From Gp6-AA40 sp035649635 (GTDB lineage: Bacteria > Acidobacteriota > Vicinamibacteria > Vicinamibacterales > UBA2999): 64,000 nucleotides of DNA. The notes beneath the pieces are model-generated. The model was given only the letters and a program-made list of their open reading frames with translations, ran no database searches and was not told where the DNA came from. Location of the stretch: the NCBI GenBank assembly GCA_035649635.1, contig DASRJE010000205.1, positions 11,066 to 75,065 on the forward strand, in the 5' to 3' direction. Both the position numbers and the translations under genes were made by a program. Positions within the stretch are counted from its first letter, which is position 1; each line of letters begins with the position of its first letter. Positions 23,693-33,500 of this stretch are shown here, one piece after another.

Positions 23693-24349
23693 GTGTTGTC
23701 ACTGACGCGCGAGGAGCGTCGCGTGATCGCGCGCCTGCGAACACCCAGCGCGGTTCAGGCCTGGTTGAACGGCCTGCCTTACAACACAGAGGTCGGCGGC
23801 GAGACGCTGCGCAGCTTTCGCGGAGTGGTGCGCACCGGCACTGCTCATTGTCTCGAGGCGGCTCTGTCGGCAGCGGCGGTGCTCGAACAGCACGGGTATC
23901 CGCCGCTCGTGCTCAGCTTCGAGTCGATCGATCTGCTCGACCACGTCATCTTTGTCTATCGAACGAGCCGCGGCTGGGGATCGGTGGCGCGCTCCCGCGA
24001 TCCGGGTCTCCACGGTCGACGGCCGCTCTTTGCGACACCGCGGACACTCGCGCTGAGCTACTTCGAGTCGTACATCGACTTTACCGGCCGCATCAAGGCC
24101 TACGCCGTGGTCGACCTCCGGGTGATGGGCACCTACGATTGGCGACTCTCGACGCGCAATGTGTGGAAGGTGGAGCAGATGCTCATCGACTGGCCGCACC
24201 GGCGCATCGCTTCGTCCGATCGAAAGGCTGACGCGATGCGGCGCCGTTATCGCGCATTTCGCGAGGCGCACGGCTACAAACCGTGGAAGTACTACAAGGG
24301 GCGGGAGCGCTGGACGCCGCTGCCGGACGAGTTCGCCCACCGGGGTTAG
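23693..24349 (+). CDS. Transglutaminase-like hypothetical protein
   Basis: A protein of about 218 residues. The segment GVVRTGTAHCLEAALSAAAVLEQHG followed by LLDHVIFVYR and WGSVARSRDPGLHGR has the Cys-then-His-then-Asp order of transglutaminase-like (papain-fold) proteins, so Cys in HCLEAA, His in LDHV and Asp are candidate catalytic residues. The C-terminus is basic and aromatic (KPWKYYKGRERW). GTG 23693 is the most economical start; the frame continues upstream to a TTG at 23639 inside the Sco gene. It lies 11 bp before the ADOP gene. Function unknown. Confidence 0.7.
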   Translation: MLSLTREERRVIARLRTPSAVQAWLNGLPYNTEVGGETLRSFRGVVRTGTAHCLEAALSAAAVLEQHGYPPLVLSFESIDLLDHVIFVYRTSRGWGSVARSRDPGLHGRRPLFATPRTLALSYFESYIDFTGRIKAYAVVDLRVMGTYDWRLSTRNVWKVEQMLIDWPHRRIASSDRKADAMRRRYRAFREAHGYKPWKYYKGRERWTPLPDEFAHRG

Positions 24350-24360
24350 ACTAGCTGTCG

Positions 24361-26721
24361 ATGCGGCTCGATCTTCTGCATCTGATACGAAGCCTGCGCC
24401 GATCGCCCGTGAGTGCCGGCGCCGCGATCGTGACACTGTCGCTGACGTTGGGCACGGGTGCCGCGATCGTCGCAGTGGTGGACGCCGTACTCCTGACGCC
24501 GCCGCCCTTCACGAATCCCGATTCGCTCGTGACGCTCGGCGAGGCTCCGATCGATGAGCCGGCGGCAGTTCGACGAGCGGTGGCTTTTGCCACTTTCGAG
24601 GCCTGGCGCGAACGCGCGGGATCGTTGGCCGCGCTTGAAGCCTTCGACGGGACGAACCTGACGCTGACCGGGCTCGGAGCCGCGGAGCGTCTGAGCGCGA
24701 ACGACGTCACACCCGGACTCCTGACCCTCCTGGGCGTCACCCCTGCACTGGGCCGCCAGTTCGATCCCACTGACGTCGGCACGCCGGTCGTTCTCATAAG
24801 CGATATGTTCTGGCGCACGAAGCTCGCCGCCGACCCGGCAGTCATCGGCCGCGAGATTATTCTGGGAGGACGGGCTCACTCAATCGTCGGTGTCCTGCCT
24901 GCGAAGTTTTCGTTTGGATTGAATCGGTCCGACATCTGGCGACCGCTTCCCTTTCCACCAGCCCAGGCGGCGAGCGCAGGTTACCGTGTGCTCGGCATCG
25001 GTCGTCTCGCTCCTCAGACCTCCGCCACAGATTTGGCGAGTGCCTTGAACGATGTCAGTCGCACCTCTTCACCGCCGGCGCGCGTGGTCGCGACCGGGAT
25101 TGCCACGGCGATCGCGGGGGATGCGACGACAACGTTGCGCGTGCTGGCAGGTGCCGCGGCTATCGCGACACTCATCGCGTTCTTCAACCTGGCGGGCCTG
25201 CTGATCGTGCGGTCGATCGATCGACGACGAGAGCTGGCGGTGAGGAGCGCTCTGGGGGCGCGCCAATCTGCGATCGCAGGGCAGCTGTTGATGGAAACCG
25301 TCGCCATCGTCACGCTCGGAACTCTCGGCGGAGTGCTGCTCGCGGTATGGATGACCCCGGTCGCGGGGCAACTGGTGTTCGCGCGATTTGGAGGCGCTGC
25401 CAATCGCGACATCGCGGTGAGCTGGCAACTCATTTCCGCCGTGGCCAGCGCTGCGTTCGCCTGTGCCTGCATTTCTGGACTCATGCCGGCAGTTGCGGCG
25501 GCCCGGCGCAGCGCCGCCGACGTCCTGCGGCGCGGTGCCACTCAGTCGCCAGGCGAGCTCACGTTGCGTCGGCTCTTCGTCATTGGCGAGGTCGCGCTCG
25601 CGTTTGTCCTGCTTGTATCGATGGCGCTGCTCGGGCGCACTCTGTTGAACGTGCTTGCCGTCTCCCCGGGGTTCGATGCCCGAGGCGTGCTGACCTTTCA
25701 GCTGTCGCTGCCATCTGCCAGCTACAGCACCCCCGAACGCGTGACCGCGTTCTACTCGACGCTTCACAACACGTTGGAAGAGCGTTTCGGACCGCGGGCG
25801 GTCGCGATCGCCGACGAGATTCCTTTGACCGGAGATCGCGGTCGGCGTCTCGTGAGCGTCCGCCCGGCCGACGCGGGACAGGAAGCCGTCGTGCGAACTG
25901 TGAGTCGGGACTACTTCGACGTCATGCGAATTCCCGTCATGGCCGGCCGATCGTTCGAGCGGCAGGATAGTGCCGAGGCCCCGGCGCGCGTCGTGATCAG
26001 CCGATCGCTCGCCGAACGGCTCTTCACAACCGAGTCGCCCGTGCGTCAGCGAATCCGGCTGGGCCCAGACGCGCAGATCGTGGAAGTCATCGGTGTCGTC
26101 GGCGACGTCAAGCATCGCACTCTTGACGAAGCGTTCCTCCCAACCGTGTACCGATCCGGCCTGCAGGACCCTTCCCCCTCCAGCATCCTCGTCGTTCGCA
26201 GCGCACGCGCGGACGTCGATGTGATCGCCATGGTCCGTGACACCGTTGCGCAACTCGACGGCAATCTTCCTGTCTACAGGATGCGAGCGATGGGTGAAGT
26301 CGTCGCCGCATCGCCCGGGTTCCCGGAACGGCGACTGCTGACGGCGGCCTTCAGCGGATTCGCACTGCTCGCGGTGCTGCTCAGCGCCATCGGACTCTTC
26401 GGCATCGCCGCGCACGACGTTGCCAGCCGGCGCGCCGAGCTCGCGCTCCGGCTGGCAGTGGGAGCCGATCCCATGAAACTTCTGCGCGCTTCGCTGGCAC
26501 GCGGAGTCCTCATGGTTGCAACCGGTCTGATGCTGGGAGGGATCCTGTCGATCTGGGCGGTACGTGCATTGAGTGGCGTCTTGATTGCGGCCGCCGGACT
26601 CGACGTTCTAAGCATCGGCGTCGCTGCAGCAGTTCTGGCCACATCGGGCATCGCCGCCGTCATCCCCGCAGCGGTGCGCGCGGCGCGCACCGACCCGCTC
26701 ATCGCATTTAGCGGTGACTGA
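24361..26721 (+). CDS. ADOP/MacB-like ABC transporter permease without ADOP N-terminal domain
   Basis: A 786-residue inner-membrane protein with two MacB-like periplasmic domains and two FtsX domains. The first transmembrane helix is AAIVTLSLTLGTGAAIVAVVDAVLL. The FtsX motif RRRELAVRSALGARQSAIAGQLLMETV is mid-protein and the second copy, RRAELALRLAVGADPMKLL, is near the C-terminus. Compared with the permease at 14878-17604 it is shorter and lacks the charged N-terminal segment and a neighbouring PadR gene. It starts at ATG 24361. Substrate unknown. Confidence 0.9.
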   Translation: MRLDLLHLIRSLRRSPVSAGAAIVTLSLTLGTGAAIVAVVDAVLLTPPPFTNPDSLVTLGEAPIDEPAAVRRAVAFATFEAWRERAGSLAALEAFDGTNLTLTGLGAAERLSANDVTPGLLTLLGVTPALGRQFDPTDVGTPVVLISDMFWRTKLAADPAVIGREIILGGRAHSIVGVLPAKFSFGLNRSDIWRPLPFPPAQAASAGYRVLGIGRLAPQTSATDLASALNDVSRTSSPPARVVATGIATAIAGDATTTLRVLAGAAAIATLIAFFNLAGLLIVRSIDRRRELAVRSALGARQSAIAGQLLMETVAIVTLGTLGGVLLAVWMTPVAGQLVFARFGGAANRDIAVSWQLISAVASAAFACACISGLMPAVAAARRSAADVLRRGATQSPGELTLRRLFVIGEVALAFVLLVSMALLGRTLLNVLAVSPGFDARGVLTFQLSLPSASYSTPERVTAFYSTLHNTLEERFGPRAVAIADEIPLTGDRGRRLVSVRPADAGQEAVVRTVSRDYFDVMRIPVMAGRSFERQDSAEAPARVVISRSLAERLFTTESPVRQRIRLGPDAQIVEVIGVVGDVKHRTLDEAFLPTVYRSGLQDPSPSSILVVRSARADVDVIAMVRDTVAQLDGNLPVYRMRAMGEVVAASPGFPERRLLTAAFSGFALLAVLLSAIGLFGIAAHDVASRRAELALRLAVGADPMKLLRASLARGVLMVATGLMLGGILSIWAVRALSGVLIAAAGLDVLSIGVAAAVLATSGIAAVIPAAVRAARTDPLIAFSGD

Positions 26722-26734
26722 AATCCGATTGACG

Positions 26735-27037
26735 TCAGTCGAGATCGAAATCCCGCATCGGCCGCGTCACCGGCTCGTGGCGCGCTTTTTTCAACGCTTC
26801 CTCGAATCTCCGCGTCAGGGCATCGTCGCGGCCCTTTTCCGCTTCGACTGATTGCTCGAAGAGCGACTCGCGTCGAGCCGCCTCCGCCTCCAGGATGCGC
26901 GCGGCATCGTTCAGCTCAGGCTTGTCGCCACGTTCGGGTACGCGGTGACTGACCACGCGACGAAGGTTCGTGTCGATCACGAGGACCGCGTCGCAGCAGG
27001 GACATGCAACTTCGATCTCGCTTTTGAGCTTCGCCAT
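26735..27037 (-). CDS. Small zinc-ribbon-like hypothetical protein
   Basis: A 100-residue soluble protein. The N-terminus ACPCCDAVLVIDTNLRRVVSH has one CPCC knuckle, half of a zinc ribbon. The rest is a charged helix (ILEAEAARRESLFEQSVEAEKGRDDAL) that may form a coiled coil. No function is known to me. It converges with the ADOP gene 13 bp away. Confidence 0.7.
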   Translation of the reverse strand: MAKLKSEIEVACPCCDAVLVIDTNLRRVVSHRVPERGDKPELNDAARILEAEAARRESLFEQSVEAEKGRDDALTRRFEEALKKARHEPVTRPMRDFDLD

Positions 27038-27087
27038 GAACTGATCTTACGCAATGCGGAATGCAGATTTCAAAGCTCAGATTCCCT

Positions 27088-27116
27088 CCTGAATTCGGCA
27101 TTCTGAATTCTGAATT
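27088..27116. repeat. GAATTC-rich simple repeat
   Basis: Three closely spaced CTGAATTC / CTGAATT units lie in the divergent gap 27038-27131. The AT content is higher than in the surroundings, and the region probably also holds the divergent promoters. Nothing more specific is visible. Confidence 0.4.
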
Positions 27117-27131
27117 ACATTGCTCTTAGCA

Positions 27132-27863
27132 ATGAGCGACTCACACACGCGGACGATCCGCGTCGCCACCTACAATATCCATCGCTGCCGCGGCCTGGAC
27201 GGACGCACGCTGCCGGCTCGGATCGCGGATGTAATCCGGGCCATCGACCCCGATCTCATCGCCCTCCAGGAGGTCATCGGCGCCGGCCCGCACTCGCCTG
27301 GCCATGCCGAAGAACTCGGGGCGCTGCTGGGGATGGGCTGGGTGATGGCGCCGACGCGCCATCTTCGCGGCAGTCTCTTCGGCAACGTCGTTCTCAGCCG
27401 CCACCCGATCATTCATCACACGCACTACGATTTGTCCTGGAAAACGTGTGAACCGCGCGGTTGCCAGCGTGTCGACGTGGCCTTCGGCGACGACCGGTTG
27501 CGTCTCTACAACGTGCATCTCGGGACCGCATTCCTCGAGCGCCGGTATCAGGCCGGGCGACTCCAGGGAATCGTGCACGATCGTCGCGTCGGCACTCCGA
27601 AAATCGTCCTCGGCGACTTCAACGAGTGGATGAAGGGGCTGGCCACCTCGACGCTCAACAAGCACCTGCAAAGCATCGATCTTCGAGCGCACCTCCGCCG
27701 GCGCCGGACGTATCCCGGCGTGTTCCCGGTGCTGCATCTCGATCACATTTACTACGAGGGACAGGTGGAGGTGGCGAAGGTCGAACTGCCGCGCACGCGG
27801 CTTTCGTTGATGGCGTCGGACCATCTCCCGCTCGTGGCGGAGCTCAAGGTTCAGTTCCCGTAG
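27132..27863 (+). CDS. Endonuclease/exonuclease/phosphatase-family protein
   Basis: A 243-residue protein with the full EEP fold: VATYNIHRCRGLDGR, DLIALQEV (catalytic Glu), LYNVHLGTAF, VLGDFNEWM (catalytic Asp-Asn) and LMASDHLPLVAE (catalytic His). There is no signal peptide, so it is probably cytosolic and acts on phosphodiesters of unknown nature. ATG 27132 was chosen over an upstream TTG. It converges with the next small gene (5-bp gap). Confidence 0.92.
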   Translation: MSDSHTRTIRVATYNIHRCRGLDGRTLPARIADVIRAIDPDLIALQEVIGAGPHSPGHAEELGALLGMGWVMAPTRHLRGSLFGNVVLSRHPIIHHTHYDLSWKTCEPRGCQRVDVAFGDDRLRLYNVHLGTAFLERRYQAGRLQGIVHDRRVGTPKIVLGDFNEWMKGLATSTLNKHLQSIDLRAHLRRRRTYPGVFPVLHLDHIYYEGQVEVAKVELPRTRLSLMASDHLPLVAELKVQFP

Positions 27864-27868
27864 GTCCG

Positions 27869-28093
27869 TTAACCTTCCTCTTCGAACTCTTCTTCTTCGA
27901 TCGGAAGGAACCGAGTCGGTGGGCGCAGCGCTTCGCGAAAGTCGTAGACCGGCAGGTGCTTCACGTGCAACGCGATCACGCAACCCGGTGCTTTTTCGTC
28001 GACGACGACGGTCACGGGGCTCCCCTCGACGCCCTCGCGAAACGCGAGACGGCAACCGCAGGCGAGTCGGGCGTGCGTGAAGCCTTTCAACAT
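27869..28093 (-). CDS. Small hypothetical protein with acidic tail
   Basis: A 74-residue protein. The N-terminal half has LACGCRLAFREG (CxC), and the middle (VVDEKAPGCVIALHVKHLPVYDF) has a strand-rich pattern. The C-terminus is a run of glutamates (IEEEEFEEEG). It is supported by coding-like composition and its fit between neighbours, not by a known family. It starts at ATG 28093. Function unknown. Confidence 0.55.
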   Translation of the reverse strand: MLKGFTHARLACGCRLAFREGVEGSPVTVVVDEKAPGCVIALHVKHLPVYDFREALRPPTRFLPIEEEEFEEEG

Positions 28094-28178
28094 GTTCGGA
28101 TCATACTACAGCAGGGTCTCGCCGGAGCCAGCCGGTCTTTCCAGGCCTGAGCGCAGTCGAAGGCAGACCCGCCGCGCG

Positions 28179-28829
28179 CTACAGCAATGTCTTGATCTCC
28201 CGCTCGATTTGCTCTTTCGTCGCAATCCCCGAGTGTTTCTTCGCGATGACGCCGTCGCGCCCGATGATCACCGACACTGGAATCCCGAAGAGCGGACCGA
28301 ACGCTTCCTGCACATCCTCGCGCCCATTGCCCACCAGCACCGGGTAATTCATCTTGAACTCGGCTGCGTACGGCAACAGCTTCTCCGCGGTGTCATCCAC
28401 TGAAAGTCCCAGCACCACGAGATCGTCCTTGTACTGCTCCTGAAGCTCGACTAGCGACGGAATCTCCGCGCGACATGGACCGCACCACGTTGCCCAGAAG
28501 TTCAACAGAATGACCTTGCCTTTGAATGACGCCAGGTGCACATCGACACCATGCATGTCTTTCAGTGTGAAATCGAGCTGCGCCGGTTTGCCAGCCGCCT
28601 GGTCGTCTTCGGGCTCACCGGGGAAGTCGCCCGCGCCAGGTGCCGTCTCATCATGCGGCTCGATCCCGGGCGCGACCCAGATGAGTCCCAGCGCGAGCGC
28701 AACGGCGCCCATCGCCAACCATACGGCCTTGCGCGACCGCGGAGCCTCAGGCTCCGGGATAGCCCCTGGTGCGGGCTCTGGCTGCGCCGGGGCCTGACCG
28801 GGTTCGACTGGATTTATATCGTCCTGCAT
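28179..28829 (-). CDS. TlpA-like membrane-anchored thioredoxin
   Basis: A 216-residue protein. It has a short Pro/Glu-rich cytosolic N-terminus, one transmembrane anchor (AVWLAMGAVALALGLIWV), an acidic linker and a periplasmic thioredoxin fold with active site FWATWCGPCRAEIPSL and cis-Pro segment FGIPVSVIIGRDG. This is the ResA/TlpA/CcmG type that reduces disulfides, often for cytochrome c maturation. That fits the several c-type cytochromes in the window. It starts at ATG 28829. Confidence 0.93.
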   Translation of the reverse strand: MQDDINPVEPGQAPAQPEPAPGAIPEPEAPRSRKAVWLAMGAVALALGLIWVAPGIEPHDETAPGAGDFPGEPEDDQAAGKPAQLDFTLKDMHGVDVHLASFKGKVILLNFWATWCGPCRAEIPSLVELQEQYKDDLVVLGLSVDDTAEKLLPYAAEFKMNYPVLVGNGREDVQEAFGPLFGIPVSVIIGRDGVIAKKHSGIATKEQIEREIKTLL

Positions 28830-28851
28830 GTTGATCTCGGCTCCGAGTCAC

Positions 28852-28905
28852 GGTCCGCCTGGAGGCGGATACCAGATCACGGTCCGGCTCAAGCCGGACA
28901 CTACT
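28852..28905. repeat. Palindromic repeats incl. GTCCGGCT/AGCCGGAC copy 2
   Basis: Palindrome TCCGCCT/AGGCGGA (28854-28869) and then GTCCGGCT (28882-28889) / AGCCGGAC (28892-28899) followed by ACTACTAC. In reverse orientation this matches the repeat at 12857-12880 including the GTAGT flank. It sits between the anti-sigma gene end and the TlpA start. Confidence 0.7.
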
Positions 28906-28911
28906 ACATTA

Positions 28912-29688
28912 CTACCGCGCTTCCCGCATGACGTATCGGGACGCGCCCGTCATCCCTCCAGCGTCAGCTGGTGTCACGAGAACGAAGGTCGTTCCGTCTC
29001 GAGACCAGATTTGCGATCGATGGCCCAGCGTGACGAGGTCGTCCGGCTTTCGCTCGGTCCCAGGGAGAACAAAGAGCGAGACGTCCTGGCCGTGCACGCG
29101 GTACATCACATGGGGCACGAGTCCATCGCCGTACAAACATCGACGTGCGCCGACAAGCTGTATGTCATCCTCGGCGGAGGAGGCGGGAACGTGGACGTTC
29201 CACCCGTATTGTTCCGACAGCATGTGCTCGATGTTGCGCGCATCGGCGGATGCGGCGCCGGCGGGACCAAACAACTTGAAGCACTTCGAATGATCGGCGG
29301 TCAGTTGCGCGGCGAGCAGCGCGTCCGAACGACGCGTCGCGAGTGAGAAAAAGGCCGAGGCGGTAAAGATCATGACTACCGCCGCCAGCAAAACGGGAAC
29401 GAACTGGACACGCCACCACGGTCTCAGGTCGATCGCACCGGCGCGCGAGTCATGTCGGGCACCTACGAGCGACTCGCATCGGCCCTGAAGTCCCGGAGGC
29501 AACGGCTCGGCCATGAGCCGCGACGCTCCATGCCGTAACACATGCCGGCCACTGCGTTCCTCGTCCGCCAAACGCCGGCACGGGGGACAGGCGGCCAGAT
29601 GTTGCTCGATCGCGCGACGCTCCTCGGGTTGGAGCAGGTCGTCGGTGAATGCTGCCAGCGAGTCGATGATCCGTCGACACTCGCTCAT
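28912..29688 (-). CDS. Zinc-finger anti-sigma factor
   Basis: A 258-residue membrane protein. The N-terminal zf-HC2 ZAS domain is CRRIIDSLAAFTDDLL ... HLAACPPCRRLADEE (HX3CX2C), which binds the sigma factor in the cytosol. One transmembrane helix (FVPVLLAAVVMIFTASAFFSL) and a periplasmic domain with LVGARRCLYGDGLVPHVMYRVHG follow. The start overlaps the stop of the ECF sigma gene (ATGA), the classic sigma/anti-sigma pair. The periplasmic domain is presumably the sensor. Confidence 0.92.
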   Translation of the reverse strand: MSECRRIIDSLAAFTDDLLQPEERRAIEQHLAACPPCRRLADEERSGRHVLRHGASRLMAEPLPPGLQGRCESLVGARHDSRAGAIDLRPWWRVQFVPVLLAAVVMIFTASAFFSLATRRSDALLAAQLTADHSKCFKLFGPAGAASADARNIEHMLSEQYGWNVHVPASSAEDDIQLVGARRCLYGDGLVPHVMYRVHGQDVSLFVLPGTERKPDDLVTLGHRSQIWSRDGTTFVLVTPADAGGMTGASRYVMREAR

Positions 29689-30242
29689 GCGGTTGCTCTC
29701 GTCCTTCGCAACTGCTCGAGCAACATGCGTCGCCCTCGAGAAATGCGAGACATCACGGTCCCAATCGGCACATCGAGCGTCTTGGCGATTTCCGCATACG
29801 AGAACTCCTCGACATCGCGCAACCAGACGGCCTGACGAAAAATATCCGGCAACTCATCGAGCGCCGCGCGCAGGTCGGCGTCGAGTGTATTCCGCAGCAG
29901 CAACTGTTCCGGAGTCTCACCCCGCTGAGAATCGTCTGCTGCCGCTTCGGCTTCTTCGAGGCGCGAGCTGTCGACCTCGACGGTGGCCGCCTCTCGTCCC
30001 GTGTCGCGAAGCCGATTCCGCCACGTGTTGTGCAGGATCGTCGACAACCAGGCCCTGAGGTTCGTGCCGCGCTCGAATCGATCCGAGAAGCGCAGCGCCT
30101 TGACGAGCGTGTCCTGCACCAGGTCCTCGGCATCGGCCCGGTTCCGGGTCAGCCTCAGCGCCGTCGCATAAAGCGGCTCGAGGTAACGCAGAATCTCCGT
30201 GCCGAACGCGTCAGCGTCTGCAGGCTGGCGACGTCGGAACAT
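29685..30242 (-). CDS. ECF RNA polymerase sigma factor
   Basis: A 185-residue sigma-70 family ECF protein. Region 2 is YLEPLYATALRLTRNRADAEDLVQDTLVKALRFSDRF with NLRAWLSTILHNTWRNRLRD, and region 4 is LDELPDIFRQAVWLRDVEEFSYAEIAKTLDVPIGTVMSRISRGR. ATG 30242 was chosen because region 2 begins shortly after; the longer frame upstream has no sigma features. It is co-transcribed with its anti-sigma gene. The stimulus is unknown. Confidence 0.93.
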   Translation of the reverse strand: MFRRRQPADADAFGTEILRYLEPLYATALRLTRNRADAEDLVQDTLVKALRFSDRFERGTNLRAWLSTILHNTWRNRLRDTGREAATVEVDSSRLEEAEAAADDSQRGETPEQLLLRNTLDADLRAALDELPDIFRQAVWLRDVEEFSYAEIAKTLDVPIGTVMSRISRGRRMLLEQLRRTRATA

Positions 30243-30558
30243 CGGCGATACCGAGACCCACTGGATCAAACCCGGGGCGCTTCTGGAAAATTCCTGCGAT
30301 GCGAGCCCGCGGCCTGACGAAGTATACCGTCCGAGGACGGCGACACAGGACACCGACGTCCAAGACGACAGGCAAGGACACGTTTCTCATTCGTTTTTTC
30401 GAGAAACCCTAGGCACATCCTTTGCTCGGCCGTTCGTATTTCATCGGTTTGCGACCTCTAGCAGGTCGGCGGTAAGATCGCGACTCGACTCGCCGCGCAA
30501 CCCGGTTAAGAAAGCGTGCCGAACGGGCAGGGCGGGATCCCTGCAAGGAGAACTGACC
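30243..30558. other. 316-bp divergent intergenic region with two small stem-loops
   Basis: This region separates the sigma gene (minus) from the large peptidase-barrel gene (plus) and must hold both promoters. Two hairpins are visible: CCGTCC/GGACGG (30327-30340) next to a minus-strand TATACT that could be a -10 box, and GTTTCTC (30382-30388)/GAGAAAC (30401-30407) with a T-rich loop. AAGGAG at 30545-30550 is the ribosome-binding site of the plus gene. No gene was seen. Confidence 0.5.
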
Positions 30559-33500
30559 ATGAGCACCCGCACCCCGTGCGGTCTTCTGCTCCGGGTGATG
30601 ACGTTGCTGGCCTTCGCGGTGCCGGTCGCGGCCCAGACCCCATATATTCCCTACTTCGGGAAGAACCAGATCCGCTACGACAAGTTCGAGTGGTACCGAT
30701 ACGAGACGGACCACTTCATCATGTACTACTACCCGGAAATCGAGCCTCATCTCGAGCGCATGGCTGGCTATGCTGAGAGCGCGTATCAGCAGGTCAGTTC
30801 CGAGCTCAAACACGACCTCGCGCACAAAGTCCCGCTCATCCTGTTTCAAACGAGCAGCGAATTTCAGCAGCAGAACGTGATTCCCGGCGCGGCACAGGAA
30901 GGCGTCGGTGCGTTCGCCGAGCCGATCCGTCAGCGCATCGTGATGCCGATGGACGAACCGCCCGATCTGCTCTATCGGCTCATCCTTCACGAGCTCACTC
31001 ATCAGTTCGACTACGACATCATCCCGGCGACTCTCGTTCGCCGCAGCACACCTCTCTGGGTGCATGAAGGGCTGGCCGACTACATGACGGGCGCGTGGCG
31101 TCCGCTCGACCTGATGTCCGTCCGCGACGCGGCGGTTGCCGACATCATCCCGAAAATGAGCAAGCTCGAGGGATACAGCGACGTTGGCGGCGCGCGAATG
31201 ATCTACAACCTCGGGCACGCCATCTTCGAATTCATCGAATCGAAGTGGGGCAAGGAAGGGCTGCGTCAGTACCTCTTCTCATTGCGCAAGTCGGTGATTG
31301 GCGGCGGCGAAGACGCCTACGAAGAGGCCTTCAAGATCACGGCCGAGGAATTCGACACGGAGTTCGAGAAGTACCTCAAGGACCGCTTCAAGCCGTTCCG
31401 GGACAAGGAGCGTCCCGCCGATTACGGTCGAAACCTCCTGCCCAACAAGGAGAAGACACCCTACCGCGGCGGTTACACGGTGGAGCCGTCTCCGTCGGGC
31501 GACTTGCTGGCAGTGTTCTCCGGCAACGCCCGCGATCGCGAGGGCGACATCCTCCTCGTCTCGGCGCACGATGGCAGCGTCGTCAAGAACCTGACGAAGG
31601 GATTCGATCAGGATCTCGGCTTCGAGTTCATCGTGACACCGGGTGGCCGCTGGGTCACGGTCCCGTGGTTCTCGTGGTCCGCCACAGGAGATCGTCTGGC
31701 CTACTTCGCGCGCGCGGAGAAGTGGCGCTCGCTCATCCTTCAGAACGTCCTCAACCGCAATATCGAGCGCCGCATCGCGATGCGCTCGGTTGACGATCCC
31801 GAGTCGCCCGACTTCTCGCCTGACGGACGGAAAGTGGCCTTCGCGGCGCTGCAAAACGGCGTCGGTGACATCTTCGTGATCGATCTGCAGAGCGAGCAGA
31901 TCACCAACATCACAAAGGACGCGTTCGCCGATTCAGCTCCGACATGGTCTCCGGATGGTCAGTCGATCATCTACAACGCCCGCGTCAGCGGCAACGAGAA
32001 GCTGTTCAGGGTCGACGTGGCGACGGGTCAGAAGACGCAACTGACATTCGGAACACACGACGATGCGGCGGCGCAATTCCTGGATGCGGACACGCTCGTC
32101 TTCCCATCAACGGCCACCGATCCGGCGCAGCCGATCGACCCGGACGTGTCGCGCAACGGCCAGATCTACAACGTCTGGACACTCAATCTGAAAAACGGCG
32201 AACTGCGGCAGTACACCGACGCCGTCAGCGGCAACCTGTATACAGCGGTGCTCAGGGACGGAAACGCGCCACCACGCATCGGTGTCGTCACGTACTACAA
32301 GGGCGATTACGAGCTGCATGCGCTTGACCGGCGCGATCCGATCGTCACCGCTGCATCATCCGACTTTGGCGCGCCTGGGCCGATCATCGACTTCCAGGCA
32401 CCACTGTCCCACACGCTGGTGGCAGACAAGAAAGCGAAGAAGGGCCGATTCGAAAAGATGTTCATGGACGGCCGTCCGCCCGTGAACGTGGGTGTCACGA
32501 GCAGCGGCGATGTGTTCGGCGGAACGGCAGTGACGTTCAGCGACGTGCTGGGCGATCAGCAGTTCAGCCTGTTTGCGGCGTCGATCTCGCAGTACCGCAC
32601 GCTGTCGCTGTCCTATCTCAACCTCGCGCACCGCTTCAATTACGCCCTCCAGGGTTACTCGCAGACGCAGTTCTTCTACGGAAACCTCGAGGGCGTGTTC
32701 TACGACCCGGCGTTCTCGGGCATCATCGACCGCGACCTGTCGATCGCGACTCGAACGATTCGCGGCGCGACGGCGTTCGGCATCTGGCCGCTCAACCGGT
32801 ACCGCCGCCTGGAGCTCACCGGCAGCTTCCAGCAGTACACCGAGAACTTCAACGATCCCGCCCTTCAGGCGTATTCCGAGCAGTACCAGATCGACAATTA
32901 CGGGGCGCCGCTCTTCCGCTCGGGCACGTTCATTCCCTTCGGCGTCAACTTCGTCCAGGAAACGACCATCTTCCGTGAGTTCGGACCTCTCTCAGGAAGC
33001 ACCGTGCGAGCCGGATACGAGGTCGCTCCGAAGATTGGCGACTCGCTCTCGCGTCAGACCACGGACATCGATGCCCGTTACTACGTGCGTCTCGGCGCCT
33101 CGGGGCTACTGGCGCTGCGCGCCCGCGGGTTCAAGAGCTGGGGCGATGCGCCTGACTTCATGTACTTCGGCGGCAACTCCGAGATGCGCGGGTATGAGTA
33201 CCTTCAGTTCGTGGGCGACAGCACGGCGTTCTTCAACGCGGAGCTGCGCTTCCCACTTATCGAAGCCATGCTGACGCCGATCGGCGTGCTCGGCGGGATC
33301 CGCGGGGTGTTCTTTGCCAACATGGGCGGAGGAAAGTTCGAGGGACAGGATGCGGCGCCGCCGAGGAATTCCGGCGGCGGCTGGAAGTGGTGGAGCAGCG
33401 GCACCGATGTCTACACGCCGATCAACGGTTTCGTGTCGACAGGCCTCGGACAGCAGGCGCCGGTGTACGGCACACCGGTTGTCGTCGATGGGTTCCGGCT

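Noticed and set aside
25069..26415. 448-codon minus-strand frame inside the ADOP permease
   Set aside because: Antisense shadow with Arg/His/Gln-rich composition and no domain.
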